52,989 nt of DNA from Verrucomicrobiaceae bacterium (GTDB lineage: Bacteria; Verrucomicrobiota; Verrucomicrobiia; Verrucomicrobiales; Verrucomicrobiaceae): positions 1 to 52,989 of the forward strand of contig JAIYDW010000213.1 in assembly GCA_027487315.1 (NCBI GenBank), read 5' to 3'. Every line of letters begins with the position of its first letter. The stretch's first letter is position 1. The translations under genes and the position numbers were made by a program. Of this stretch, positions 1 to 9,003 are shown piece by piece. The notes beneath the pieces were generated by a model. That model was not told where the DNA came from. It ran no database searches and was given only the letters and a program-made list of their open reading frames with translations.

Positions 1-1
1 C

Positions 2-2398
2 ACCGACCACATCAAAATCTACAAACCCGGCCGCCAGGGCAGTGACGTCGAAATCCTCGGCCCCGCCGAAGTCTGCGCCAAATGGGGCATCGAACGCCCC
101 ACCCAAGTCATCGACATCCTCGCTCTCATGGGAGACGCCGTCGACAACATCCCCGGCATCCCCGGCATCGGCGAAAAAACCGCCGCCAAACTCATCCAGG
201 AATTCGGCTCCGTCGAAAACCTCCTCGCCTCTACCGAGAAACTGAAGGGCAAACAAAAGGAAAAAGTCATCGAGCACGCCCAAAAGGCCCTCCTTTCCAA
301 AGAACTCGCCACCATATTTCAAGACCTCCCCTTCCCTGTCGAACCCGACAGCCTCAACCTCCAACCTCGCGACGACGACGCCGTCAAAGCCCTCTTCACC
401 GAGTTCGAATTCAACTCCCTCGGCCGCCGCCTCTTTGGCGACTCCTTCAAAGCCGGCCGCTCCCGCCAAATGGCCGCCTCGTCCACCTCCCCCGTGGAGC
501 AAGCCGCTGGCTTGCCTCCCTCAGACCTCTTCGGCGAAAACGACCCCGCCACCCACTCCGCCCACAAACTCCACACCATCGCCGACACCAAGCACCACTA
601 CGACCTCATCCTCACCCCGGAAGACCGCGCCACCCTCATCCACCGCCTCCAACACCAGGGCAGCTTCTGCTTCGACCTCGAAACCACCTCCCTCGATCCC
701 CGCGACACCCGCATCGTCGGCATCGCCTTCTCCACGGAAAAACACACCGGCCAGTTCGTCCTCTTCCCCCGCTCCCCGAAGGACGCCGCCACCGTCCTCG
801 AAGAATTCCGCCCCCTCCTCACCAACCCCGACATCGAAAAAGTCGGTCACAATCTCAAGTTCGACCTCTCCGTGCTCCTCGCCCACGGCCTCGAAGTCAC
901 CGGCCCCTTCTTCGACACCATGCTCGCTCACGCGCTCATCGAGCCCGAGCAACGCCATGGCATGGACTACCTCGCCGAAACCTACCTCGCCTACACCCCC
1001 GTCCCCATCTCCAACCTCATCGGCGGCCAGGACGACCTCTTCGGCCAGCACACCATGGCCGACGTCGCCGAGCAAGCCCCCGAAAAATTGAAGGACTACG
1101 CCGCCGAAGACGCCGACGTCACCTGGCAGCTCGCCGAGCTCTTCCGCCACCTCCTCCCCAAGCGCGGCCAGGATCGCATCTTCACTGAGATCGAATCCCC
1201 TCTCCTCCCCGTCCTCACCCGCATGGAAAACATCGGCGTCGCCATCGACGTACCCGTCCTCCAGGACTTCGGCCTCCAACTCGAAAAACAAGCCGCCGAA
1301 CTCCAGCGCCGCATCACCGACCTCGCTGGCGCCCCGTTCAACCTTAACTCCCCCAAACAACTCGGTGAGATCCTCTTCGAAAAACTGAAGCTCCTCGACA
1401 AGCCCAAAAAAACCGCCACCGGCCAATACCAAACCAACGAGCAAGTCCTCCAGTCCCTACTCGGCGCCCACCCCATCATCGACGACATCCTCACCTACCG
1501 CGAGGTCACCAAACTCAAGAACACCTATGTCGATGCCCTCCCCAAGGACGTCTCACCCGTCACCGGTCGCATCCACACCCACCTCCATCAACTCCTCACC
1601 GCCACCGGTCGCCTCGCCTCCAGCGATCCCAACCTCCAAAACATCCCCATCCGCTCCGCCAACGGACGAGAGATTCGCAAAGCCTTCATCTCCGGCCGTC
1701 CCGGCTGGCTCCTCCTCAGCGCCGACTACTCCCAGATCGAACTCCGCATCATGGCCTCCATCAGCGGCGACGAAGCCATGATCGACGCCTTCCAAAACGG
1801 CCACGACATCCACCAGGCCACTGCCGCCCGCGTCTACAGCGTCCCCCTCGCCGACGTCACCTCCGACATGCGCCGCACCGCCAAAATGGTCAACTTCGGC
1901 ATCATCTACGGCATCTCCGCCTTCGGCCTCGCCCAGCGCCTCGGAATCCCCCGTCAGGAAGCCGGTCAAATCATCGACGCCTACTTCCAGCAGTTCCCCG
2001 GCATCCAGCGCTACATCGACGACATCATCGCCACGGCCAAAAAACAAGGCTACGTCGAAACCCTCTCCGGCCGCCGCCGCTACATCCGCGACATCACCTC
2101 CGCCAACGCCACCGTCCGCGGCGGCGCCGAGCGCATCGCCATGAACACCCCCATCCAGGGCACCGCCGCCGACATGATCAAACTCGCCATGATCCGAGTC
2201 GATCACGAAATCCGCGAAGCCGGCCTCCGCACCCGCATGCTCCTCCAGGTCCACGACGAACTCCTCTTCGAAGTCCCCGAAGACGAAGTCCACGCCGCCA
2301 AACTCCTCATCACCGACTCCATGCGCCACGCCCTCCCCCTCCGCGTCCCCATCGAAGTCCAAGCCGGCACCGGCCAAACCTGGCTCGAAGCCCACTGA
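2..2398 (+). CDS. polA: DNA polymerase I, 5'-truncated by window edge
   Basis: The reading frame is open from the first bases of the window, so the gene begins outside it; about 798 residues are visible. The N-terminal visible part is the end of the 5'-3' exonuclease (FEN-type) domain, with a helix-hairpin-helix around DNIPGIPGIGEKTA (nt 143-185). The 3'-5' proofreading domain follows and looks intact: DLET near nt 674, GHNLKFDL near nt 847, and YAAEDAD near nt 1099. The polymerase domain has motif A (DYSQIELR, nt 1724), the O-helix (RRTAKMVNFGIIYG, around nt 1870-1911) and motif C (VHDE, nt 2249). It fills gaps in DNA repair and removes Okazaki primers. An ATG at 128 lies inside the exonuclease domain and is not the true start. 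Ends TGA at 2398. Confidence 0.97.
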   Translation, partial: TDHIKIYKPGRQGSDVEILGPAEVCAKWGIERPTQVIDILALMGDAVDNIPGIPGIGEKTAAKLIQEFGSVENLLASTEKLKGKQKEKVIEHAQKALLSKELATIFQDLPFPVEPDSLNLQPRDDDAVKALFTEFEFNSLGRRLFGDSFKAGRSRQMAASSTSPVEQAAGLPPSDLFGENDPATHSAHKLHTIADTKHHYDLILTPEDRATLIHRLQHQGSFCFDLETTSLDPRDTRIVGIAFSTEKHTGQFVLFPRSPKDAATVLEEFRPLLTNPDIEKVGHNLKFDLSVLLAHGLEVTGPFFDTMLAHALIEPEQRHGMDYLAETYLAYTPVPISNLIGGQDDLFGQHTMADVAEQAPEKLKDYAAEDADVTWQLAELFRHLLPKRGQDRIFTEIESPLLPVLTRMENIGVAIDVPVLQDFGLQLEKQAAELQRRITDLAGAPFNLNSPKQLGEILFEKLKLLDKPKKTATGQYQTNEQVLQSLLGAHPIIDDILTYREVTKLKNTYVDALPKDVSPVTGRIHTHLHQLLTATGRLASSDPNLQNIPIRSANGREIRKAFISGRPGWLLLSADYSQIELRIMASISGDEAMIDAFQNGHDIHQATAARVYSVPLADVTSDMRRTAKMVNFGIIYGISAFGLAQRLGIPRQEAGQIIDAYFQQFPGIQRYIDDIIATAKKQGYVETLSGRRRYIRDITSANATVRGGAERIAMNTPIQGTAADMIKLAMIRVDHEIREAGLRTRMLLQVHDELLFEVPEDEVHAAKLLITDSMRHALPLRVPIEVQAGTGQTWLEAH

Positions 2399-2434
2399 TC
2401 AGTTGCCCCAGCAACCCACTATACAGATACGTCA

Positions 2435-2471
2435 GATACAATTATCCAAACGAATGACACCCGATTGTATC
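2435..2471. terminator. possible hairpin between convergent genes
   Basis: GATACAAT at 2435-2442 and ATTGTATC at 2464-2471 form a perfect 8-bp inverted repeat with a 21-nt loop, lying between polA and the convergent membrane-protein gene. There is no clear T tract, so a terminator role is only a guess from position. Confidence 0.25.
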
Positions 2472-2473
2472 GT

Positions 2474-2977
2474 CTACAGACTAAAGTGATGCCAAGTATC
2501 GTCCGATGCTCGATAACTCCAGCTGTCATAGACACTAACCCTGCTGTCGATTCGATAACTCACTTCGGTGCCATCAGTATGCACATTGAGAGTCCGTGGA
2601 ATCGGCGGAACCCCCGGAATTCCCGACAAATCATCCGGTAGCTCAGAATGAGTGCGTAGATATGCCTCAATAGCAGGCCTAGCCCGACGAGGAAATTCCA
2701 TGGCAACGCCAATGTCGTATCGATTCATACCCCATCCAACAATCCAACTCATCGCGACGGTAGAAAAGTAAACTGCTACACCCTTGCCGAACGAGGTTCT
2801 CAAAAAGGCGACAGTCGGCAACAAGAGCAACAACGCGGCGGGAATGGCCAGCAGATGAAAAAAAAGGTCTCCCCTAAAGTACCAAGCTCCAATAGCCGCA
2901 AACAAGCAACACACCGACAACCTACCCAGTGATAGAGATTCAATTGGCCGTTGTTGGGCTTCTTGGGGGACTCTCAT
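2474..2977 (-). CDS. hypothetical membrane protein
   Basis: A 167-residue protein when started at the ATG at 2977; the frame is open further upstream to 3130 but those residues look non-coding. Three hydrophobic stretches are visible in the N-terminal half (roughly residues 20-35, 40-60 and 68-85), followed by a soluble C-terminal part of about 75 residues containing a proline-rich GIPGVPPIPRT segment. No family is recognised. It stands alone between polA and the toxin-antitoxin region, and its codon use is much less GC-biased at third positions than that of polA, which suggests acquired DNA. It could equally be a poorly conserved orphan. Confidence 0.6.
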   Translation of the reverse strand: MRVPQEAQQRPIESLSLGRLSVCCLFAAIGAWYFRGDLFFHLLAIPAALLLLLPTVAFLRTSFGKGVAVYFSTVAMSWIVGWGMNRYDIGVAMEFPRRARPAIEAYLRTHSELPDDLSGIPGVPPIPRTLNVHTDGTEVSYRIDSRVSVYDSWSYRASDDTWHHFSL

Positions 2978-3189
2978 AACAACCGACACTTTTACTTCGG
3001 CGAATACTACAATCAGCCACCTTGTTTCTCTACTGTTGGATACACAGGCTTTTCGCTGCAAAAGCCTCCCAAACACAAAGGCATGGTTTAAACAATTCCA
3101 TGAGTCAACTTTCGCCTGCACTGAACGCACACGTCAAGATCAAAACTGTACCAACGAATCCAGGCGAGCCTAATCTGGCCATCCTGTCT

Positions 3190-3240
3190 GAAAACGCCCT
3201 TTCGATGAGTGCCTCGGATGACAAGAACCAACATAACGTC
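3190..3240 (-). pseudogene. remnant of a RelE/ParE toxin C-terminus
   Basis: On the minus strand this stretch translates to DVMLVLVIRGTHRKGVF, matching the tail of the intact toxin just to the right ([17 protein letters not shown], 3400-3660) at most positions. Nucleotide similarity is also obvious around the shared ACAAGAACCAACA block. No upstream part of a toxin gene can be read here, so this is a decayed second copy. The surrounding 2978-3399 interval holds no gene I can support. Confidence 0.6.
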
Positions 3241-3259
3241 ACCCTATATGCCCTGTTCA

Positions 3260-3640
<381 letters not shown>

Positions 3641-3660
<20 letters not shown>

Positions 3661-3829
3661 CTGCAATGAGACGTTGCTTGACCTGATCCAGCGTGAACCG
3701 CTCCTCATCGCGCCTCTCCGCAACAGCGGCCAAGTCCGACACGTCCTCCATCAACTCATCAAAATCATCAACGGGTAGGACGACAGCCACCCGCTTCCCT
3801 TCCTGATCCGTGAGAAATTGCGTTGTCAT
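3641..3829 (-). CDS. antitoxin of the RelE/ParE pair, Phd/YefM- or RelB-like
   Basis: A 62-residue protein beginning MTTQFLTDQEGKRVAVVLP. The pattern of a short strand, VVLPVDDFDELMEDVSDL and a charged C-terminal helix resembles small Phd/YefM-like or RelB-like antitoxins that dimerise through the N-terminus, bind the operon promoter, and wrap the toxin with the C-terminal tail. It precedes and overlaps the toxin gene by 20 nt. Start at 3829 is chosen because the homologous region begins there; the frame is open to 3883. Autoregulation by the complex is expected for the family but no operator was identified. Confidence 0.82.
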
Positions 3830-3950
3830 GTCGGACAAATACCACCGGGACCGAAGTCGCGCAATACATTTGCCTCTCAGCAACAGTCAGTAACTCTCAA
3901 TAGGAAACCCCTTTCAAAACGATCCCCACATCGCCTCCGTCCACTCACCC

Positions 3951-4868
3951 TCACTCCCCAAACGCACTCACCACCGGCTTCCCATCAAACCCCTCCGGCA
4001 CCGGCACCCCCAGCAACCAAAGCGCCGTCGCCGCCGTGTCATAAGTCGTCACCGGCGCCGCAATCACGTGTCCCGCCTTCACACCCTTCCCCCAAGCAAT
4101 CCAAGGAATCAGCATGTCATCAGGAATGTTGTCCCCATGCGTCTTGTCATGCCCCCCATGATCCGCACTGATGATCACCACACTGTCCTCCGCCATCGGC
4201 GACCCCTTCAAAGCCCGCATGAACTGCCCCAAGGCCTGATCCGTCACCTTGAACGCCTCCTTTTGCTCAGGCGATCCCCAACCACTCTTGTGACCCGCGC
4301 TGTCCGGGTCGGAGAAATGCAAAAACATCAACCGTGGCGTATTCCCCGCCAACCAGTCAACCGCCTGCTTCACCACCATCTGCGAAGTCTTCTTGTCCTT
4401 CTCCAACTCAGCCGACCCCGCCACCGGCGCGCGCGTCTGCGGACCGCCAAAGTCAAACACGTCCACGCTACCATCCAGCCACAAATGTCGAAACTTCATC
4501 TTCCCCACAAACATCGACGTTACCGCTGACGGCTCCGCAGCCTTCACCAACGAAAACACCGTCGGCACCTTCACAAACCCCTTCAGCGGCGAAAAGTCAT
4601 TCCACAAAACCTGGTGTTTGTCCGGCCCCACCCCCGTCAGCATCGAAGTGTGCGAAGGCAGCGTCTTCGAAGGAAAAATCGTGCTCGCCTCCCAAGTCAC
4701 CGCCCCCTCCGCCGCCAACTGCTTCAACACCGGCATCTCAGACTCCGCAATCACCGCCGGCTTCGCCCCATCAATGCTAATGATGAAAACATGCTTGGCC
4801 AGCACCTCCGCAAACACGGAGGGATCCCAAATAAGGCAAAACAGCCAAAACAAGCGCAAACACTTCAT
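3951..4868 (-). CDS. secreted alkaline phosphatase-superfamily phosphodiesterase
   Basis: A 305-residue protein with an N-terminal signal peptide (MKCLRLFWLFCLIWDPSVFA). It has the fold signatures of the type I phosphodiesterase/nucleotide pyrophosphatase family. The first metal Asp is in IISIDGAKP, the nucleophile Thr in FPSKTLPSHTSM, the second metal pair in DPDSAGHKSG, and the last ligands in ISADHGGHDKTHGD. Substrate is unknown; related enzymes hydrolyse phosphodiesters or phosphonates in the periplasm. It is transcribed away from the large unknown gene to its right, separated by about 30 nt on the same strand, so the two may be co-transcribed. Confidence 0.85.
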   Translation of the reverse strand: MKCLRLFWLFCLIWDPSVFAEVLAKHVFIISIDGAKPAVIAESEMPVLKQLAAEGAVTWEASTIFPSKTLPSHTSMLTGVGPDKHQVLWNDFSPLKGFVKVPTVFSLVKAAEPSAVTSMFVGKMKFRHLWLDGSVDVFDFGGPQTRAPVAGSAELEKDKKTSQMVVKQAVDWLAGNTPRLMFLHFSDPDSAGHKSGWGSPEQKEAFKVTDQALGQFMRALKGSPMAEDSVVIISADHGGHDKTHGDNIPDDMLIPWIAWGKGVKAGHVIAAPVTTYDTAATALWLLGVPVPEGFDGKPVVSAFGE

Positions 4869-4898
4869 CGCCCCAGCATACCCCGCCCCGCTCAGTTG

Positions 4899-6746
4899 TC
4901 ACATCATCTCAGCGAACGCCCCAGGAACCACCCCCTCACGCACCGCCCGAAACGCCGATTCCCAACTCGGCACCCTCGTTACCTGAATCCCCTCAAACAC
5001 GGAGTCCCAATCCATCCCATCAACCCGAACATCCACCGCCAAAATCACCCCTCCAACCGGCACCTCGCCCGCCAAATCCTTCACCGCACCCGCAATCTCC
5101 GCCGCCATCGCCGCCCCACCCTCAGCGTCAATCCCCCCATCAATTCGCAACTTACCCCTCATCATCCGCTTCCCACCCGCACCCAAAAGCAGCGCCCCAT
5201 AACGCCCGCCCCCACCCTCCCCAATCGTCACCACACTCACCCAAATCCATCCCGCCAGTTCGGCCCGCTCCCGTGTCAGCGCCGCCAATTCCCAAAGCTC
5301 CAACGTCCGCTGATGCTCTAACAGCGACATCAACTTCGGATCTGCCTCAAGCGCAGCCAAAACATCCCCTTCCTGAATCGACGCCGGCAGGCATTTCAAT
5401 GTCGTCTTCTCCCGATCCAATAACGTCTCCTGCAGGAAAAACACCGTCTCCTCATCCGCAATCGCCCCCGCCTCCAATCTTCCCCAAGCCGCCCGCAAAA
5501 ACCCCGCCCACTCGTTCCACACCGCCCAATCGCGCAGCACCGGCATCTTCTTCACACTCGCACGCGTGGCCCGAGCATACGCCACCACCATCTCAGCCCT
5601 CCCCGGCCACACCGCCAGTATCCGCCCAGCACTCCCCAGGCAGTGGTGCTTCAATGCCAATCTAACCCCCGCCTCCAACAATTCCGTCTGCTTCTTCACC
5701 ACATGATGCAGCGCCTTCTTCGCCACCCACGCCAGCGCGGCCATCGGATACCGCATCGCCACCCCAGCCGCCCTCAAAACCTCCCAGTCCCCCGCTCCCT
5801 GCGCCTCCGCCATCAACCCTTCCGCCGACTCATCTTCAGCATCCCCAAACAAACGCGCCGTCTCCTGACCGCGCTCACTCTCAATCGGCTCCCCCGGAAA
5901 AAACATCTCCTCCATCTTCACCGGAAACCGCTCAATCGTCCGCAATCCCCCTTCCACCACCCGCCAGGCCGCCACCTGTCCTCGCTTAGCTAAACCCTCC
6001 GGCATCCGCTCAGGCATCAATGCCAAAGCCAAAGCCTCCAACCGAACACTCTCCTCAGGCTCCCCTTCCCGGCGAGCCAACACCGCCGCATTCAGCAACG
6101 TCAATGCCTCCCCTGAACTCCTCGGCGCACCCGCCACTCGCGCATCCCGCCGCAGTTGCCAAGCCGTCACCAGCCAACTCGACGACTCCTTCTTCAATTC
6201 AATCGCATCAGCCACCCACCACCGAAACACCCCACCCGATACGGGCAGCCACTTCTCCGCCCTCACCCCCGCAAAACTCACTGACCTTCCCACCTTCCAG
6301 GTCCCGCCCTCTTGTCCATGGATCAAATCCCACACCTCATCCATCCCTCCGTCCCCCAGCCACACGCCCACCAACCAACTCACCCAAGCCACCGAGTTCG
6401 GCACCCCTTCCGGTCTCACCGAACGCACCGCCTCACGCACTAAACTCCCCAGCGGCCCTGTCGCAAACCGACTCGGCAAAGCAGACACCAACGCCAGCGC
6501 CCCCCACCGCACCTGCACATCCCCCGCCTTCAAAGCACGCCCCATCAAATCCACGATCCCCTCCAACCGTCCCCCAAATCGATCCCCCTCCCGCAACTGT
6601 CGCCAAAGCCCAAAATCCGGCCTCTTGCCATGCTCCGCATCCCACGCCCGCCAAAAATCCCTCACCGCATTCGGCCCCTCAACCAGTGCCTTCCTCGCCC
6701 CCGCACACGCACGCACCACACTCCCAAGAGACGATGCCGGGGGCAT
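4899..6746 (-). CDS. large protein of unknown function
   Basis: About 615 residues from the ATG at 6746, chosen because GGGAGGTGAGG directly precedes it. The frame is open to 6938, but the extra residues are Arg/Gly/Pro-rich and would crowd the divergent sigma-factor promoter. The protein is rich in Ala, Leu, Trp and Arg, helical in its first 480 residues with TPR-like regularity, and appears to lack membrane segments. The last 130 residues look alpha/beta (VSVVTIGEGGGGRYGALLLG; GGVILAVDVRVDGMDWDSVF). That end faintly recalls a CHAT peptidase domain, but no His-Cys pair is evident, so no function is assigned. It lies upstream of the phosphodiesterase gene on the same strand. Confidence 0.75.
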   Translation of the reverse strand: MPPASSLGSVVRACAGARKALVEGPNAVRDFWRAWDAEHGKRPDFGLWRQLREGDRFGGRLEGIVDLMGRALKAGDVQVRWGALALVSALPSRFATGPLGSLVREAVRSVRPEGVPNSVAWVSWLVGVWLGDGGMDEVWDLIHGQEGGTWKVGRSVSFAGVRAEKWLPVSGGVFRWWVADAIELKKESSSWLVTAWQLRRDARVAGAPRSSGEALTLLNAAVLARREGEPEESVRLEALALALMPERMPEGLAKRGQVAAWRVVEGGLRTIERFPVKMEEMFFPGEPIESERGQETARLFGDAEDESAEGLMAEAQGAGDWEVLRAAGVAMRYPMAALAWVAKKALHHVVKKQTELLEAGVRLALKHHCLGSAGRILAVWPGRAEMVVAYARATRASVKKMPVLRDWAVWNEWAGFLRAAWGRLEAGAIADEETVFFLQETLLDREKTTLKCLPASIQEGDVLAALEADPKLMSLLEHQRTLELWELAALTRERAELAGWIWVSVVTIGEGGGGRYGALLLGAGGKRMMRGKLRIDGGIDAEGGAAMAAEIAGAVKDLAGEVPVGGVILAVDVRVDGMDWDSVFEGIQVTRVPSWESAFRAVREGVVPGAFAEMM

Positions 6747-6965
6747 CCTCACCTCCCTCTCTGTTCCCCGTCCCCGCATGTCCCCACCCCGTCCGCGCCG
6801 CGGCGGTTGGGTTCTCCGATTCCTTTGCCTCTCATTTCCCTGGTTCACCGCCACACCCAATCCAGCACGCTCGGCTTTGCAATCCGAAAAACCTCCTGCC
6901 AATCCAGCCAACTTCGGCCCTAACAAATCCTTTCCCATTCCGTTTCAATCTGGCAGATTAATAGC

Positions 6966-7520
6966 ATGCCAGACCAGCGCGACTCCAGCGAAGCCCATCA
7001 ACTGGTCCAGCGTGCGCTCCAAGAACATGAAAGCGCGCTCATCGGTTACACCACCGGCATCCTCAATGGGGATGCCGAGAGAGCCCGTGACGTCGTCCAG
7101 GACGCCTTCCTCAAACTCTGGGTCGCTGACCACGCCAAGGTCCGCGAAAACCTCAAAGCCTGGCTTTACACCGTCTGTCGCAATCGCGCCCTCGACGTCC
7201 TCCGCAAAGACCACCGCCTCGACTTCGGCAACGATACCGCCCTCTCACTCCTTCCCTCCCAGCACGAGGAACCCGGCCATCAAGCCGATGTCCAGGACCT
7301 CTCCGACCGCGTCTGGGAACTCGTCGAATCCCTCACTCCCAACCAGCAGGAAGTCCTCAAACTCAAGTTCCAGCACGACTGCTCCTACCAGCAAATCGCT
7401 GAAATCACCGGCCTCACTGTCGGCAACGTCGGCTTCATTCTTCACACCTCGTTGAAAAAACTTCGCCTCCAACTGGAACGCCAGCTCGCACGAACCCCTC
7501 CCCACGCCCATCTTTCATGA
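6966..7520 (+). CDS. ECF-type RNA polymerase sigma factor
   Basis: A 184-residue sigma-70 family protein with the two ECF domains only. Region 2 is residues ~20-85 (DAERARDVVQDAFLKLWV, then LKAWLYTVCRNRALDVLRK). Region 4 is residues ~115-170 (LTPNQQEVLKLKFQHDCSYQQIAEITGLTVGNVGFILHTSLKKL), with the helix-turn-helix in the last part. It directs polymerase to a specific promoter set. Its stop overlaps the start of the next gene by 4 nt (ATGA), so the two are translationally coupled; that product is probably its membrane-bound regulator. Confidence 0.93.
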   Translation: MPDQRDSSEAHQLVQRALQEHESALIGYTTGILNGDAERARDVVQDAFLKLWVADHAKVRENLKAWLYTVCRNRALDVLRKDHRLDFGNDTALSLLPSQHEEPGHQADVQDLSDRVWELVESLTPNQQEVLKLKFQHDCSYQQIAEITGLTVGNVGFILHTSLKKLRLQLERQLARTPPHAHLS

Positions 7521-8914
7521 ACCCTTCAGATTCAGACAACCCCCTCATCACGCGCTACGCCCTCAGCGACCTTTCTCCCGACGAACACCCCGTCGTCCAA
7601 GATTGGATTGAATCACATCCCCAGCTTCGCAACGAGGTCGCCGAAATCCAGCATCTCGCCGAGACTCTGCGCACCACCTCTCCGCTGCACGACCTCCACC
7701 TGACCTCCAGCCAACGCCGCCGCGTCTTGCAACCGTCCGTTCAAAAACCCGTATCAAGCCCCCCCCGCCTCAAGCAATCTCATCACGCAAAGAGTCACTC
7801 CTTCATGGGTTCGATCCTCCGCATCGCCGCCCTCCTAACCCTCAGTTTCGCCGCCTACTGGCTCGGCACCCAGTCCCAAGACGAGCAACAGCCCACAACG
7901 GTTTCCACCACCCCGCCTCCAAACGAAACCACTCCACTGAAGGCCCCTGTCGAACACCGCATCCCCGCCGATCTCCCCCCGGCTCCCATCGCTGTGGATC
8001 AGTCGAAGGTCATCGTCGCCACCCTCCCCGAACAACCCTCACCCGTCGCCGCCCCTCACCCAACGCTCGCCGCAGCCCCCGTCGCCCCACTCGAAGAACC
8101 CCCAAAAAACACCTTCGCCCAATTCCCCTCCTTTGGCCTCGCCACCGCCAAAGCAAACTCGCCTTTCATCAACGCCAGCAAAACGCCTGGCGATAGCATG
8201 GTCGTCTACCCGCGCCGCCTCCGCCAACCCATCGCCCAAGCCACCACCCAACTCGAAGCCAAACCACTCGACCCTTCAGCTTCCGGCACGACCCCAAAGG
8301 AATCCCCCTCCCGCAAAAAGCCCGAACTCTACATCCACTCCTGGCGCACCGAAGTCGCGGCCTGTCCCTGGGACTCAAACCTTCGCCTTCTCCGCGTGAA
8401 TATCCAATTGCCCGCCGATCAAGAAGCAGTCCAAATCGGCGACTCAGACTATCCTCTCGAAATCGCCTTCGACCCCAACAACGTCCGCCAGTTCCGTCGT
8501 CTTGGCACCCGCCACATCCCTTCCAAAGAACTCCGCAGCGCTGGCACCCAGGTCGTCTGGTACGAGTTCCAACCCAACGGCTCACCCGCAAACAGCCACG
8601 AAACCGGCAAACACATCGCCACCGTTCGTCTTCCCTCCGCTCGATTCACCACGCAAACCGTCGGCCCCTTTGACGGCAGCAGTCTCCAAGTGCTTGATCG
8701 CGGACAGGACTGGCGCAAGGCCCGTGAAGACTTCCGCTTCGAAACCGCCATGCTCGGTCTCGGCATCCTCCTCGATGGCGGCCTTCCCGGCAGCAAACTC
8801 AATCACCAACTCCTCCTCGAGGTCGCCGAAACCACCCCAAGCAAGGACCCGGAAGACAGCCGCGCACGCCTCGTCCAAGCCCTTCGCCAACTCGCCACCT
8901 GGACGGGCCGCTAA
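7517..8914 (+). CDS. putative anti-sigma / YfbK-like membrane protein
   Basis: 465 residues. Residues 1-90 are soluble and resemble the cytoplasmic part of sigma-regulating proteins (LSDLSPDEHPVVQDWIESHPQL). One membrane helix spans about residues 98-116. A Pro/Ala-rich linker follows to about 215. The C-terminal 190 residues resemble the DUF3520 domain found after VWA domains in YfbK proteins, with YPLEIAFDPNNVRQFRRLGTRHI and REDFRFETAMLGLGILL. The VWA domain that normally precedes it is absent. The gene overlaps the sigma-factor gene by 4 nt, which supports a regulatory role. This is inference: the anti-sigma domain itself is not a clear zinc-type domain. Confidence 0.78.
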   Translation: MNPSDSDNPLITRYALSDLSPDEHPVVQDWIESHPQLRNEVAEIQHLAETLRTTSPLHDLHLTSSQRRRVLQPSVQKPVSSPPRLKQSHHAKSHSFMGSILRIAALLTLSFAAYWLGTQSQDEQQPTTVSTTPPPNETTPLKAPVEHRIPADLPPAPIAVDQSKVIVATLPEQPSPVAAPHPTLAAAPVAPLEEPPKNTFAQFPSFGLATAKANSPFINASKTPGDSMVVYPRRLRQPIAQATTQLEAKPLDPSASGTTPKESPSRKKPELYIHSWRTEVAACPWDSNLRLLRVNIQLPADQEAVQIGDSDYPLEIAFDPNNVRQFRRLGTRHIPSKELRSAGTQVVWYEFQPNGSPANSHETGKHIATVRLPSARFTTQTVGPFDGSSLQVLDRGQDWRKAREDFRFETAMLGLGILLDGGLPGSKLNHQLLLEVAETTPSKDPEDSRARLVQALRQLATWTGR

Positions 8915-9003
8915 GCTCCGATCACGGCCAAGACGGCTCACGCCGCATCAATTCGCTCCCTCCCGGCAACCAATGTTCCGGAACTGGGTTTACTCGACTC
9001 CCC

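Noticed and set aside
521-1444. Long antisense frames opposite polA and other GC-rich genes
   Set aside because: Gly/Val/Glu- or Arg/Pro-rich shadow frames caused by third-position GC; no family features.
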